From: Bacillota bacterium
Lineage (GTDB): Bacteria > Bacillota > Clostridia > Christensenellales > Aristaeellaceae
DNA: 64,000 bases
Reading direction: 5' to 3'
Assembly (NCBI GenBank): GCA_023425025.1
Contig: JAFADG010000032.1
Coordinates: 62,001-126,000, forward strand
Shown here: positions 51,186 to 58,366 of the stretch, one piece after another
Layout of the letters: the number at the start of each line of letters is the position of its first letter
Numbering within the stretch: position 1 is the first letter of the stretch
The notes under the pieces: generated by a model
Seen by the model: only the letters and a program-made list of their open reading frames with translations
Told to the model about the DNA's origin: nothing
Database searches by the model: none
Position numbers and translations under genes: made by a program

Positions 51186-51626
51186 ATGAAATTCGTTGCG
51201 TTGGAAAAGTCTCTTTATCCTTTGCTTGCCAAGCACTATGTGGAAACATACAATGCTCCGCCGTGGCTTGATCAATGGACAGAACCGCTTGCTCTTGAGA
51301 AATTCGCAGAAATGATGGATTGCCGCGGTGCCTTTGGCCTCGTTTGCTATGATGACGACGATCATTTTTCGGGCGTCATTCTGGGCAACCCAGAGATTTA
51401 CTTCAACTGCAGGCATTTCTTCATCAAAGACTTCTTTGTACCTTTGTCGATGCAGGGGAAGGGCATTGGCTCTTTGTTGATGGCTGAGTTTGAAAAACGC
51501 CTGGCTGCTATGGAAATAGATATGATGTACTTGTTCACATCGAAAGGGAAACGCACGGAGGACTTTTACAAAAAGCGCGGTTTTGGCACATGGGACGGCA
51601 TGGTTCTCATGGGCAAAGATATTTAA
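51186..51626 (+). CDS. GNAT-family N-acetyltransferase
   Basis: The 146-residue protein has the GNAT acetyl-CoA site in FFVPLSMQGKGIGSLLMAEFE (Q/RxxGxG/A form QGKGIG). The preceding strand is FSGVILGNPEIYF and the C-terminal part is TEDFYKKRGFGTWDGMVLM. The acceptor could be an antibiotic, a polyamine or a protein N-terminus. The ATG at 51186 has AAGGAG nine bases upstream. The 298-bp gap before it shows only the terminator of the previous gene. Confidence 0.85.
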   Translation: MKFVALEKSLYPLLAKHYVETYNAPPWLDQWTEPLALEKFAEMMDCRGAFGLVCYDDDDHFSGVILGNPEIYFNCRHFFIKDFFVPLSMQGKGIGSLLMAEFEKRLAAMEIDMMYLFTSKGKRTEDFYKKRGFGTWDGMVLMGKDI

Positions 51627-51684
51627 TTTTTTCCTCCCGGCTTTTTATGGCCGTCCCATCCTCTGTATGCCGCAAAAATTTCCC

Positions 51685-51731
51685 TTGACAACCTAACACT
51701 TGTTTGGTAAAATCAAACTAACAACTGTTAG
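51685..51731 (+). promoter_or_regulatory. Promoter with two TetR-type operators
   Basis: TTGACA (51685-51690) and TAAAAT (51708-51713) are 17 bp apart. CTAACACTTGTTTG (51693-51706) fills the spacer and CTAACAACTGTTAG (51718-51731) lies just after the -10. Both follow the plan CTAACA-nn-TGTTAG. A TetR protein is the next gene, so direct autorepression by occlusion is strongly suggested. Confidence 0.75.
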
Positions 51732-51743
51732 GTGGTGATTTTT

Positions 51744-52358
51744 TTGCCGGGCGAAGAAACAAAGCAGCTCATACTGGATGTAGCACTGAAGCAATTCGCG
51801 TCCGTCGGCTATACAGCCGCCTCGATCCGAAGCATCTGCAAAGAGGTGGGCATCAAGGAGAGCAGCGTATACTACCATTTTAAAAGCAAGCAGGAAATAT
51901 TGGACTGCCTGGTCGCGGAGTTTGAGACTATGGCCGGCGGGATGACCGGTATGCTCGCCGCAAGCTTTCAAAGCGCCGATTTGACGATGATCGAAGACAA
52001 AACCTTTTTGCACATCGGCAAGCTATACTATGTTGATTTCCTGAACAATGAAAGGATCTTTCAGCTCATCAGCATGCTGTTGATCGAGCAGCGTGGCAAC
52101 CCCGCCCTGGGCAAGCTGTACGCCCAATTGATGTTTGACCGGCCGGTGCAAATGCAGACCCGGTTCTTTGAAATGATGACAGCCTGCGGATATCTCAAGG
52201 ACCTGCCCGCCGGGGAATTGGCCGTTTTCTACCAATCCATCTTCCACTTCTGCTTTTCCCGTCAGCTGGCGACCGGCAGCCCCGCGCAACAGGCGGCCCA
52301 GGAGCTCGAGCAGCATTTGTCATTCTTTCTTGACCAATATAAGAAGGTGAAATCATGA
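51744..52358 (+). CDS. TetR-family repressor
   Basis: The 204-residue protein has the TetR DNA-binding domain at residues 5-50: ETKQLILDVALKQFASVGYTAASIRSICKEVGIKE (shown in part) with recognition helix SSVYYHFKSKQEIL. The rest is a ligand-binding helical domain I cannot match to a ligand. The start is probably TTG at 51744, after AGGTGGTG; GTG at 51732 lies in that site. Its ATGA overlap with the following SDR gene shows a two-gene operon. Two palindromic operators lie at the promoter. Confidence 0.88.
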   Translation: MPGEETKQLILDVALKQFASVGYTAASIRSICKEVGIKESSVYYHFKSKQEILDCLVAEFETMAGGMTGMLAASFQSADLTMIEDKTFLHIGKLYYVDFLNNERIFQLISMLLIEQRGNPALGKLYAQLMFDRPVQMQTRFFEMMTACGYLKDLPAGELAVFYQSIFHFCFSRQLATGSPAQQAAQELEQHLSFFLDQYKKVKS

Positions 52359-53122
52359 AGACAATTTTGATCACCGGCGCCAATGAAGGCATCGGGTACC
52401 ATATGGTGCGCCAAATGCTGGAGGATGGAAAAAACATTGCCGTCATCGATTTGGGCGTTGACCAACTGGAGCCGCTCAAAGCGCAATACCCCGCACAGCT
52501 GCTTTCTGCCAAGGGGGATGTGCGGAACGCCGATTTTGTTGCAACCGCGGCACAGGAAGCATTTACCCGTTTTGGCGCCATCGATTACGCCATTCACAAC
52601 GCGTGCCATTGCCCCTTTGATGATTTTGAGGCACTGGACGACGAAGCGTTCCGGCAGGCATTCGCGGTGAATTACTACGGTGCCGTTCACCTGTGCCGGG
52701 CCGTGCTGCCCATCATGGCAAAGCAAAAGCACGGCCATGTGTGCTTCACGTCCTCCGCTGTTGGCATCACCGGCTTTCCCGGCATCAGCGCCTATGCCTC
52801 CACCAAAGGCGCACTGGAATCGCTGATCAAATGCCTTCGCCTGGAATATCAGGAAAGCGGCGTCCGCTTTCACCTGTTGCACCCACCGCTGACAAGGACC
52901 AGGTCGGCCGGTCCTCTCCCGGTGCCGGAGACCATGAAGGCAAACGCGGAAACAGTGGGCCGCGGGCTTGCAAAACACCTTGACAAAAACAAATTCCTCA
53001 TCTGCCACAGCAAAGCGCTGCTGTTTCAGATGAGGATGATGTACCTGATGCCGTTGAAAATGGGCAGCTTTTTGGACCAGGGAATCAAGAAGCTGATGGC
53101 CGGAAAAGCACCTGCGCTTTAA
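52355..53122 (+). CDS. Short-chain dehydrogenase/reductase
   Basis: The 255-residue enzyme has the NAD(P) motif TGANEGIG at residues 7-14 and the catalytic Tyr-Lys in SAYASTKGALE near residue 145. The serine lies in CFTSSAVGITG. The NNAG motif is replaced by HNACHCP. Asp at the end of strand two (VIDLG) favours NAD over NADP. The substrate is unknown; the C-terminal 60 residues (KMGSFLDQGIKKLM) look membrane-associated as in some sphingolipid-type SDRs. It overlaps the TetR gene by four bases, so the TetR ligand may be its substrate. Confidence 0.87.
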   Translation: MKTILITGANEGIGYHMVRQMLEDGKNIAVIDLGVDQLEPLKAQYPAQLLSAKGDVRNADFVATAAQEAFTRFGAIDYAIHNACHCPFDDFEALDDEAFRQAFAVNYYGAVHLCRAVLPIMAKQKHGHVCFTSSAVGITGFPGISAYASTKGALESLIKCLRLEYQESGVRFHLLHPPLTRTRSAGPLPVPETMKANAETVGRGLAKHLDKNKFLICHSKALLFQMRMMYLMPLKMGSFLDQGIKKLMAGKAPAL

Positions 53123-53160
53123 CCTTTCCCGTTAGCTGGCTGGGCTATCATGGCACTCTC

Positions 53161-54378
53161 CTATTCCTCCGTCAGCCCGTTGTCCAGCCTGTCCGTTACC
53201 CTGCCGTACGGATCATACAGCATGGCTTCATCCTTTTTCTTGTTGTGCCATACGTTTTTGTCATCAAAGCGCCAGTCGCACGCGCCCGGCGTTTCGGTTG
53301 ATCCCAGCCGGGCGGTTGCGCCGGGGGCCAGCGACGCGTTATCCGGAAAGAAGAATATCTCCTCGCCCCTTGTGGAGAACACATACCAGCCGGCCAGGGA
53401 AATTGCTTCCGTGCCGGTATTTTTGATGGTCAGCACATCCTGCTGCGCATCCAGGCCGGCAAGGCGCAGGCTGCCGGAAATACCGGGAACGTTTCCCCAC
53501 TCCACAGCCGCCACATCGGCCTTTCCCTGCGCAAGCGTTGCCAGCATGCCGCCCTTGGCGTTTTGGGTAATGGCGATCTTCGCCCCGGTGCGCTTCAAAG
53601 TAGCCATTACGCTTGGGTGGGGCGTATCCGGCTCTTCAAAAGAATTGGTGGATATCAGCGCCACCTGCGGCATAACGCGCTGCACAAAGGACAGGGAGGT
53701 GGAATCATCCTCCCCGTGATGGGATACCTTCAGCACCTCGCAGCGCGGCAGGCTGCCTGAGGCAAGGATGGCCGCTTCCTCCTCAAACTCCATATCACCG
53801 GTCAGCAATACGTTTCCGTGGGGCGTTGCCAGCACCATCACCAGAGAATTGTTGTTTTCATTCTCCGTATCCAGGGTGATGGGCCCCAGCACCATGAATA
53901 CGGATGTATCCGAAACAGGAACCGTATCCCCCGCCTTGAGCCAAACCGGCTGCATGTTCCGCCGGGCCGCCGCCAAGGGCAGCTGATGCTTTTCCGGCTT
54001 GATGCCGGTATACATGGCAGAACCATACCAGGCATCCACCTGGATTTCGCTTAGGGACAGCATTTCCATGCCGCCCATATGGTCCTTGTCCGTGTGGGTC
54101 AAAAATACGCCGTCCAGCTTTGTAATGTCCATGGCCTTGAGGGCCGTATGCAGCGCGCCCCAGGCCTGAACTGTTCCCGTATCCACCAAATAGGTTTTTC
54201 CTTCTATAAAAACAAGCAGGCTGTCCGCCTTGCCGACGTTAACGGCCAGCAAACGGACCGCGCCGTTTTCCTCCCTTTGCGCCTGCGCCGCGCCATCGCG
54301 GCCCAACGCAAAGGGCACGGCGGCTGCCAATGCCAATAGGGCAACAAATGCAATCGTCCACACCTTTTTCGCCTTCAC
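53161..54378 (-). CDS. Secreted MBL-fold hydrolase with a lamin-tail domain
   Basis: The 405-residue protein has a signal peptide (KKVWTIAFVALLALAAAVPFALG). A metallo-beta-lactamase domain of the ComEC/late-competence type follows: LTHTDKDHMGGMEML, TGDMEFEEEAAILA, and VSHHGEDDSTSLSFVQRV. The C-terminal 110 residues form a lamin-tail domain (VLTIKNTGTEAISLAGWYV, DDKNVWHNKKKDEAMLYD). In ComEC the MBL domain is thought to hydrolyse one DNA strand; here it is a free exported protein, so an extracellular nuclease or phosphodiesterase role is plausible but unproven. A GTG at 54378 is chosen after GGGGAGGGG; ATGs at 54396 and 54405 lie before that site. Confidence 0.82.
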   Translation of the reverse strand: MKAKKVWTIAFVALLALAAAVPFALGRDGAAQAQREENGAVRLLAVNVGKADSLLVFIEGKTYLVDTGTVQAWGALHTALKAMDITKLDGVFLTHTDKDHMGGMEMLSLSEIQVDAWYGSAMYTGIKPEKHQLPLAAARRNMQPVWLKAGDTVPVSDTSVFMVLGPITLDTENENNNSLVMVLATPHGNVLLTGDMEFEEEAAILASGSLPRCEVLKVSHHGEDDSTSLSFVQRVMPQVALISTNSFEEPDTPHPSVMATLKRTGAKIAITQNAKGGMLATLAQGKADVAAVEWGNVPGISGSLRLAGLDAQQDVLTIKNTGTEAISLAGWYVFSTRGEEIFFFPDNASLAPGATARLGSTETPGACDWRFDDKNVWHNKKKDEAMLYDPYGRVTDRLDNGLTEE

Positions 54379-54499
54379 ACCTACCCCTCCCCACATGTAT
54401 ACCATATTTGATTATACCAGCTTTTTTCAAGTGCGGCAAACGACGGTATTGTTTTTCCCAATTCAGCGCAATATAGCCATGAAAAAGGAGGGGAACGAC

Positions 54500-55624
54500 A
54501 TGATCGTAAGCAAGCACCCCCTGGAGAACATCCGGGTGGTTCAATATGGCTGCGGCAAAATGGCCAAAGTGATCATCAAATACCTGTATGATAAAGGCGC
54601 GCAGGTGGTTGGGGCCATCGATGCCGATCCTGAACTGGACGGCGTGGACATTGGTGAATTCGCGGGTCTTGGCCATGAGACAGGCGTCAAAATCGTCAAG
54701 GATGCCAACGGCATTCTGGATGGCTGCCGTCCCCACATCGCTATATTGACCATGGACAGCTTCATGCAGGACATGCATGCCGCCATGACGGAATGCGCCA
54801 TCCGCGGCATCAACATGATCACCGCCTGCGAGGAGGCCCTGTACGCCTGGACCACCGCCCCCGGTATCACCAACCAGTTGGACGCGCTGTGCAAGAAAAC
54901 AGGCTGCACCCTATGCGGCACCGGCATGCAGGATGTGTTCTGGGTCAACATGGTGGCCTGCGTGGCCGGCGGCGTCCACCGCATCTCCCAGATCGAAGGG
55001 ACGGTCAGCTACAATGTGGAGGATTACGGCATCGCCCTGGCCCGGGCCCATGGGGTCGGGCTGGATCCGCAGCAGTTTGACCGGGAGATCGCCGCCCAGG
55101 AAGCCCCGCCGGCCTATGTATGGAACTCCACCGAGGCGCTTTGCGCAAAGCTGGGCTGGACCATCGCCTCCATCAAGCAAAAGGCGGTGCCGGTCTTTGC
55201 GGACAAGGAGCTGTACAGCCATACGCTGGAAAAGAACATTCCCAAGGGCAACGCCATCGGCATGTCGGCGGTAGTCACGGCCATCACCCATCAGGGGCCG
55301 GTGCTGCAGGCCCAGTGTATCGGCAAGGTGTACGCTCCCGACGAGGGCGATATGTGCGATTGGAAGATTTACGGCACGCCCGATACCGCTTTCTCCATTC
55401 AAAAGCCGGACACCGTGGCCCACTCCTGCGCCACCATCGTCAACCGCATCCCCAGCGTGCTGAACGCGCCGGCCGGCTACATCTCCATGGAGAAGCTGCC
55501 CTATGCCTCCTTTTTAAGCTATCCCATGCATATGATGCTGGGCAGCTGGGACCGGCGCCCCGGCATGGATATAAGGCCGGAAACAACCTATGCCGCCCCC
55601 AGCGGATTCGGGCAGTATCAGTGA
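54500..55624 (+). CDS. DapB-like NAD(P)-dependent amine dehydrogenase
   Basis: The 374-residue protein has a Rossmann dinucleotide site (VVQYGCGKMAKVIIKYLYD). A long middle domain (CEEALYAWTTAPGITNQLDAL, GTGMQDVFW) follows and it ends in SFLSYPMHMMLGSWDRRPGMD. This layout matches the dihydrodipicolinate-reductase-like family that includes 2,4-diaminopentanoate dehydrogenase of ornithine fermentation. No other ornithine-degradation gene is near, so the substrate is left open. The ATG at 54500 follows AAGGAGGGG. A strong terminator comes 10 bp after the stop, so the gene stands alone. Confidence 0.72.
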   Translation: MIVSKHPLENIRVVQYGCGKMAKVIIKYLYDKGAQVVGAIDADPELDGVDIGEFAGLGHETGVKIVKDANGILDGCRPHIAILTMDSFMQDMHAAMTECAIRGINMITACEEALYAWTTAPGITNQLDALCKKTGCTLCGTGMQDVFWVNMVACVAGGVHRISQIEGTVSYNVEDYGIALARAHGVGLDPQQFDREIAAQEAPPAYVWNSTEALCAKLGWTIASIKQKAVPVFADKELYSHTLEKNIPKGNAIGMSAVVTAITHQGPVLQAQCIGKVYAPDEGDMCDWKIYGTPDTAFSIQKPDTVAHSCATIVNRIPSVLNAPAGYISMEKLPYASFLSYPMHMMLGSWDRRPGMDIRPETTYAAPSGFGQYQ

Positions 55625-55633
55625 CGATTTATA

Positions 55634-55680
55634 TACAAGCAGGCTCCGCTTTTTCACGAGCGGAGCCTGCTTGTATTTTA
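55634..55680 (+). terminator. Terminator of the DapB-like gene
   Basis: TACAAGCAGGCTCCGCT (55634-55650) and AGCGGAGCCTGCTTGTA (55659-55675) form a perfect 17-bp stem with an 8-nt loop, followed by TTTTATTT. Confidence 0.9.
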
Positions 55681-55702
55681 TTTGCTTGACTTCTATCTAC
55701 GT

Positions 55703-55883
55703 CAGAGCCTTCCCCTTGAGGGGAAGGTGGCGCATAGGCTCCTTTTGAAAGGAGCTGTCACGCGAAGCGTGACTGAGGATTGGTTAGCGCCGGATGAGGT
55801 GTTTTACTGTGTTTGCTCGTTCTGGGGTTGTCACCTCATCAGTCACCTTCGGTGACAGCTTCCCCTCAAGGGGAAGCCTCTGC
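55703..55883. repeat. Interspersed palindromic element, family A copy 2
   Basis: The two ends are inverted repeats of 26 bp with two mismatches, each holding CTTCCCCTTGAGGGGAAG or its complement. The interior contains GTCACGCGAAGCGTGAC, GTCACCTTCGGTGAC and a GATGAGGTG/CACCTCATC pair. It matches 4352-4510 at both ends and at GCCGGATGAGGTG and CCTCATCAGTC. There is no coding capacity. It lies downstream of the encapsulin gene and may act as its terminator. Confidence 0.8.
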
Positions 55884-55951
55884 CGCGGTCTTGCTGCCTC
55901 TTCCTTTTTAGTGCAGCCTCAAATAACCCAACACCAATACCGTGACGCCGT

Positions 55952-56767
55952 TTACTCGAAGGCCACAATCGCCTGCCTGCGCTTGATGCGCAGCAGCACG
56001 GTTTCCAAAACCCTGAAGTAGTGGTTCAGTTCCCTTTGCTCCAGATAGCCTGCCGCCATATCCTGGCCAACAACCATATCCATATTCTCCGGCTGCGGGC
56101 ATACAAGCACCGCCTGGTCCTTGCCAAGCACCGGCGTCTTATATACGTGGCCGTTCAGCAGCTTGCTCACCCGGTCGATTTCCAGCAGGCCCGTGCCGGG
56201 CTGCAGCCGCTGCAGCTGCATATACAGGTTCGGGCTGAGCACAAGGGAGTATGCGCCGTACACGCCGCTTGTAACAAGCGTCTCAATGGCGGCAGCCACA
56301 TCGGCAAACGCGTTTTCGCCTGCCGCCCAGTCCTTTTTCTTCAATTTTGAAACACCGGACGCGGTCAGCAGGCCTTCATACCCAAGCTTCTGGCTCCCGA
56401 AAAAGATCAGCCTGTCTTCCTTTAACGCCAAGGCCTGGGCGGCAGCCAGCGCCTTGGACAGATCAAGGGGATAGCCGGACTTTTCGGTGCTTGCCAGATC
56501 CTTGGCGAAAAGCGAAAAATCCTCATAGATGGTCGGTATTTCTACCAGTTTTCTGCCCTTGGTTGTGATGAATCCATCCTCGATGACTTCATCCTTTTCC
56601 TGGGTATCGTCGATGTGGATGCTTTCCACACCCACCCCCAGCGGGCCGAAGAGCTGCAATATCCGCCTGCCTGTCAGCACGTTGCGGGCCGCCTTCACTA
56701 CGGCCCCATCAATCTGTTCCCAGATGCCCGCCTCAAGGGGCGATGATTCCCTGGCCAAATAGTCCAT
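55952..56767 (-). CDS. Encapsulin shell protein (family 1, HK97 fold)
   Basis: The 271-residue protein matches the Thermotoga/Brevibacterium type encapsulin throughout. The N-terminus is MDYLARESSPLEAGIWEQID with AARNVLTGRRILQLFGPLGVG. The middle has FFGSQKLGYEGLL, the P-domain has GVYGAYSLVLSPNLYMQL, and the C-terminus is VVGQDMAAGYLEQRELNHYF...IKRRQAIVAFE. Encapsulins self-assemble into icosahedral protein cages in the cytosol that hold cargo by short C-terminal peptides. The cargo gene (ferritin-like) lies 27 bp upstream in the same operon. AAAGGAGG precedes the ATG at 56767. No prophage genes adjoin, so a phage capsid is unlikely. Confidence 0.93.
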   Translation of the reverse strand: MDYLARESSPLEAGIWEQIDGAVVKAARNVLTGRRILQLFGPLGVGVESIHIDDTQEKDEVIEDGFITTKGRKLVEIPTIYEDFSLFAKDLASTEKSGYPLDLSKALAAAQALALKEDRLIFFGSQKLGYEGLLTASGVSKLKKKDWAAGENAFADVAAAIETLVTSGVYGAYSLVLSPNLYMQLQRLQPGTGLLEIDRVSKLLNGHVYKTPVLGKDQAVLVCPQPENMDMVVGQDMAAGYLEQRELNHYFRVLETVLLRIKRRQAIVAFE

Positions 56768-56794
56768 AATCGCTGCCTCCTTTCCCGTTTACGC

Positions 56795-57166
56795 TCACTT
56801 GCCCAAAAGGCTGCCGACGGTTGCTTTCCCGCCATCCTCGCCTTTTTCGGAAGCAGCGGAACCCGTCAAGCCCAGTTCTTCCATCACTTCCTGCACTTCG
56901 GCTTTTCCGGAGGCAAAATGCGCAGCCTCTTCCGGGTCAAGGGCGTACAAAAGCGTGAACAGTTCGCCTACATGCGCCTTCTCCTCATCGCGGATCTCGC
57001 CGATCACCTTTTTGGCAAGTTCGATATCCGTCGCCTGCACATGGGCGTCATAGACATAGATCGCCTCCAGCTCGCCGGCGATATCCAGCCGGATCGCCTG
57101 AATCAGTTCCTGCTTTGTCAGCTTGCGCGGCACATTCCCCTGAAAAGGATTTGCAAAATTTGGCAT
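56795..57166 (-). CDS. Encapsulated ferritin-like protein (cargo)
   Basis: The 123-residue protein has the EncFtn arrangement: E32 in GELEAIYVYDAH and E62-x-x-H65 in RDEEKAHVGEL, the residues of the ferroxidase site formed between two subunits. Two helices span about residues 18-80. The C-terminus ends in TVGSLLGK after a Gly/Ser-rich flexible stretch, the form of known encapsulin loading peptides. It should oxidise Fe(II) inside the shell for storage. The ATG at 57166 follows GGAGGATG at eight bases; a TTG at 57187 lies before it. The gene is followed by the shell gene and preceded by a nitroreductase. The 116-bp gap upstream is AT-rich, with no strong promoter or Fur/PerR box seen. Confidence 0.9.
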   Translation of the reverse strand: MPNFANPFQGNVPRKLTKQELIQAIRLDIAGELEAIYVYDAHVQATDIELAKKVIGEIRDEEKAHVGELFTLLYALDPEEAAHFASGKAEVQEVMEELGLTGSAASEKGEDGGKATVGSLLGK

Positions 57167-57282
57167 GCTTTCATCCTCCGCTTCCAATTTTTTGGGACAA
57201 TCCCACTATGATTAATATTCGTTTTTAATATGTCTCGTTTCCTTCCTGCCGAAACAATTTTCATCTTTTATTGTCAGAAAAT

Positions 57283-57843
57283 CTATGGAATGAGGGTGAT
57301 CTTCCCTTCCCCGACCGGATGCTTCTCCTTGCCGGCAGCCGGATGGCCGATGGCGATGGCGATTTGAAAGGACGATCCTTGCGCAAACGCCAACTCCTTT
57401 TCCAGCGCTTCCTTTTCCGGCCCCTCAAAGGCGGCTCTGGGCAGCCCCAGAATCACGCTGCCAAGCCCCAGGCTGTGGGCCGCCAGCGCGATATTCTCCA
57501 CCGCGATGCCGCAGTCCACAACGGCAAACCGGCCTTCTGACGGCGCGGACAGGAAGATCACCAGCGGCGCGCCGTGGAAAATGGTAAAGCCCGGCTGGCT
57601 CATATGCTCCACGGCCTTTTCATCGGCGCCCAGCTTTAGCTGCTCCACAGCCGCCCGGTTGATCCTTTGAATCAGCGCCTGGTTCGCAACTACGGTAAAA
57701 TGCCAGGGCTGGCCGTTGCGGGCGCTTGGCGATGCGAGGGCCGCCGCCAGCAAAAGGTCCAGATGCTCCTTTGATACAGGCTCCGCCGTGTACGCGCGGA
57801 TGCTCCTGCGGTCCTCAATGGCATGAAGTATCGGATTGGTCAT
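57283..57843 (-). CDS. Nitroreductase-family flavoprotein
   Basis: The 186-residue protein has the FMN-binding family start HAIEDRRSIRAYTAEPVSKEHLD, the SPSARNGQPWHF motif, and the C-terminal ENIALAAHSLGLGSVILG. Members reduce nitro compounds, quinones or flavins with NAD(P)H. It lacks an encapsulin loading peptide (ends GEGKITLIP), so it is not cargo. However, it lies directly upstream of the ferritin-like gene on the same strand, so a reductant link to iron mobilisation is possible. The ATG at 57843 has AAGGAGG. Confidence 0.88.
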   Translation of the reverse strand: MTNPILHAIEDRRSIRAYTAEPVSKEHLDLLLAAALASPSARNGQPWHFTVVANQALIQRINRAAVEQLKLGADEKAVEHMSQPGFTIFHGAPLVIFLSAPSEGRFAVVDCGIAVENIALAAHSLGLGSVILGLPRAAFEGPEKEALEKELAFAQGSSFQIAIAIGHPAAGKEKHPVGEGKITLIP

Positions 57844-57856
57844 ACGAAACGCCTCC

Positions 57857-57885
57857 TTGTTCCTGTCCTTTTTGCATGGTATGAT
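57857..57885 (+). promoter_or_regulatory. Promoter of tadA
   Basis: TTGTTC (57857-57862) and TATGAT (57880-57885) are separated by 17 bp. The leader would be about 25 bases. Confidence 0.5.
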
Positions 57886-57916
57886 ACGTGTATGCAAGAT
57901 GGGGGTGACGTACTGA

Positions 57917-58366
57917 ATGGGGCATGAACAATATATGCGCCTGGCACTTGAGCAAGCCCTGCTGGCACAGGCGCTGGGCGAAGTGCCGGTAGGCGCGGTG
58001 GTGGTGCGGGAAGGGCAAATCCTCGCCGCCTGCCATAACCTGCGCGAAACATCGCAGGACCCTACCGCCCACGCTGAGATGCTGGCATTGAAGGAAGCCG
58101 CCAAAGCGCTGGGCAGCCGCCGCTTAAATGGCTGCAGCATGTACGTGACCCTGGAGCCCTGCCCCATGTGCGCCGGCGCCATCGTGATGGCAAACCTCAC
58201 GGAATGCTGTTTCGCCGCTCCGGATGAAAAGCAGGGTTGCTGCGGCAGCGTGTACGATCTCCCCCAGGATCCGGCCTTTTTCCATAGGACGCGGATCATC
58301 GGCGGTATTCTTGAAGATGAAGCCAAAACTCTTTTGAAGGATTTTTTCGCATCCCGACGGGATTAA
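57917..58366 (+). CDS. tadA: tRNA-specific adenosine deaminase TadA
   Basis: TadA converts A34 to inosine in tRNA-Arg(ACG). The 149-residue protein has the zinc-site HAE in PTAHAEMLAL and the PCxxC in VTLEPCPMCAGAIV. The catalytic glutamate is in HAE. EVPVGAVVV and the tail FFASRRD are standard. The ATG at 57917 is the first residue of MGHEQYMRLALEQA. It is convergent with hisC and their stop codons overlap. Confidence 0.93.
   Translation: MGHEQYMRLALEQALLAQALGEVPVGAVVVREGQILAACHNLRETSQDPTAHAEMLALKEAAKALGSRRLNGCSMYVTLEPCPMCAGAIVMANLTECCFAAPDEKQGCCGSVYDLPQDPAFFHRTRIIGGILEDEAKTLLKDFFASRRD

Noticed and set aside
55952..56767. Phage major capsid protein
   Set aside because: The sequence matches encapsulins rather than phage capsids, a cargo gene with a loading peptide is adjacent, and no other phage gene is present.
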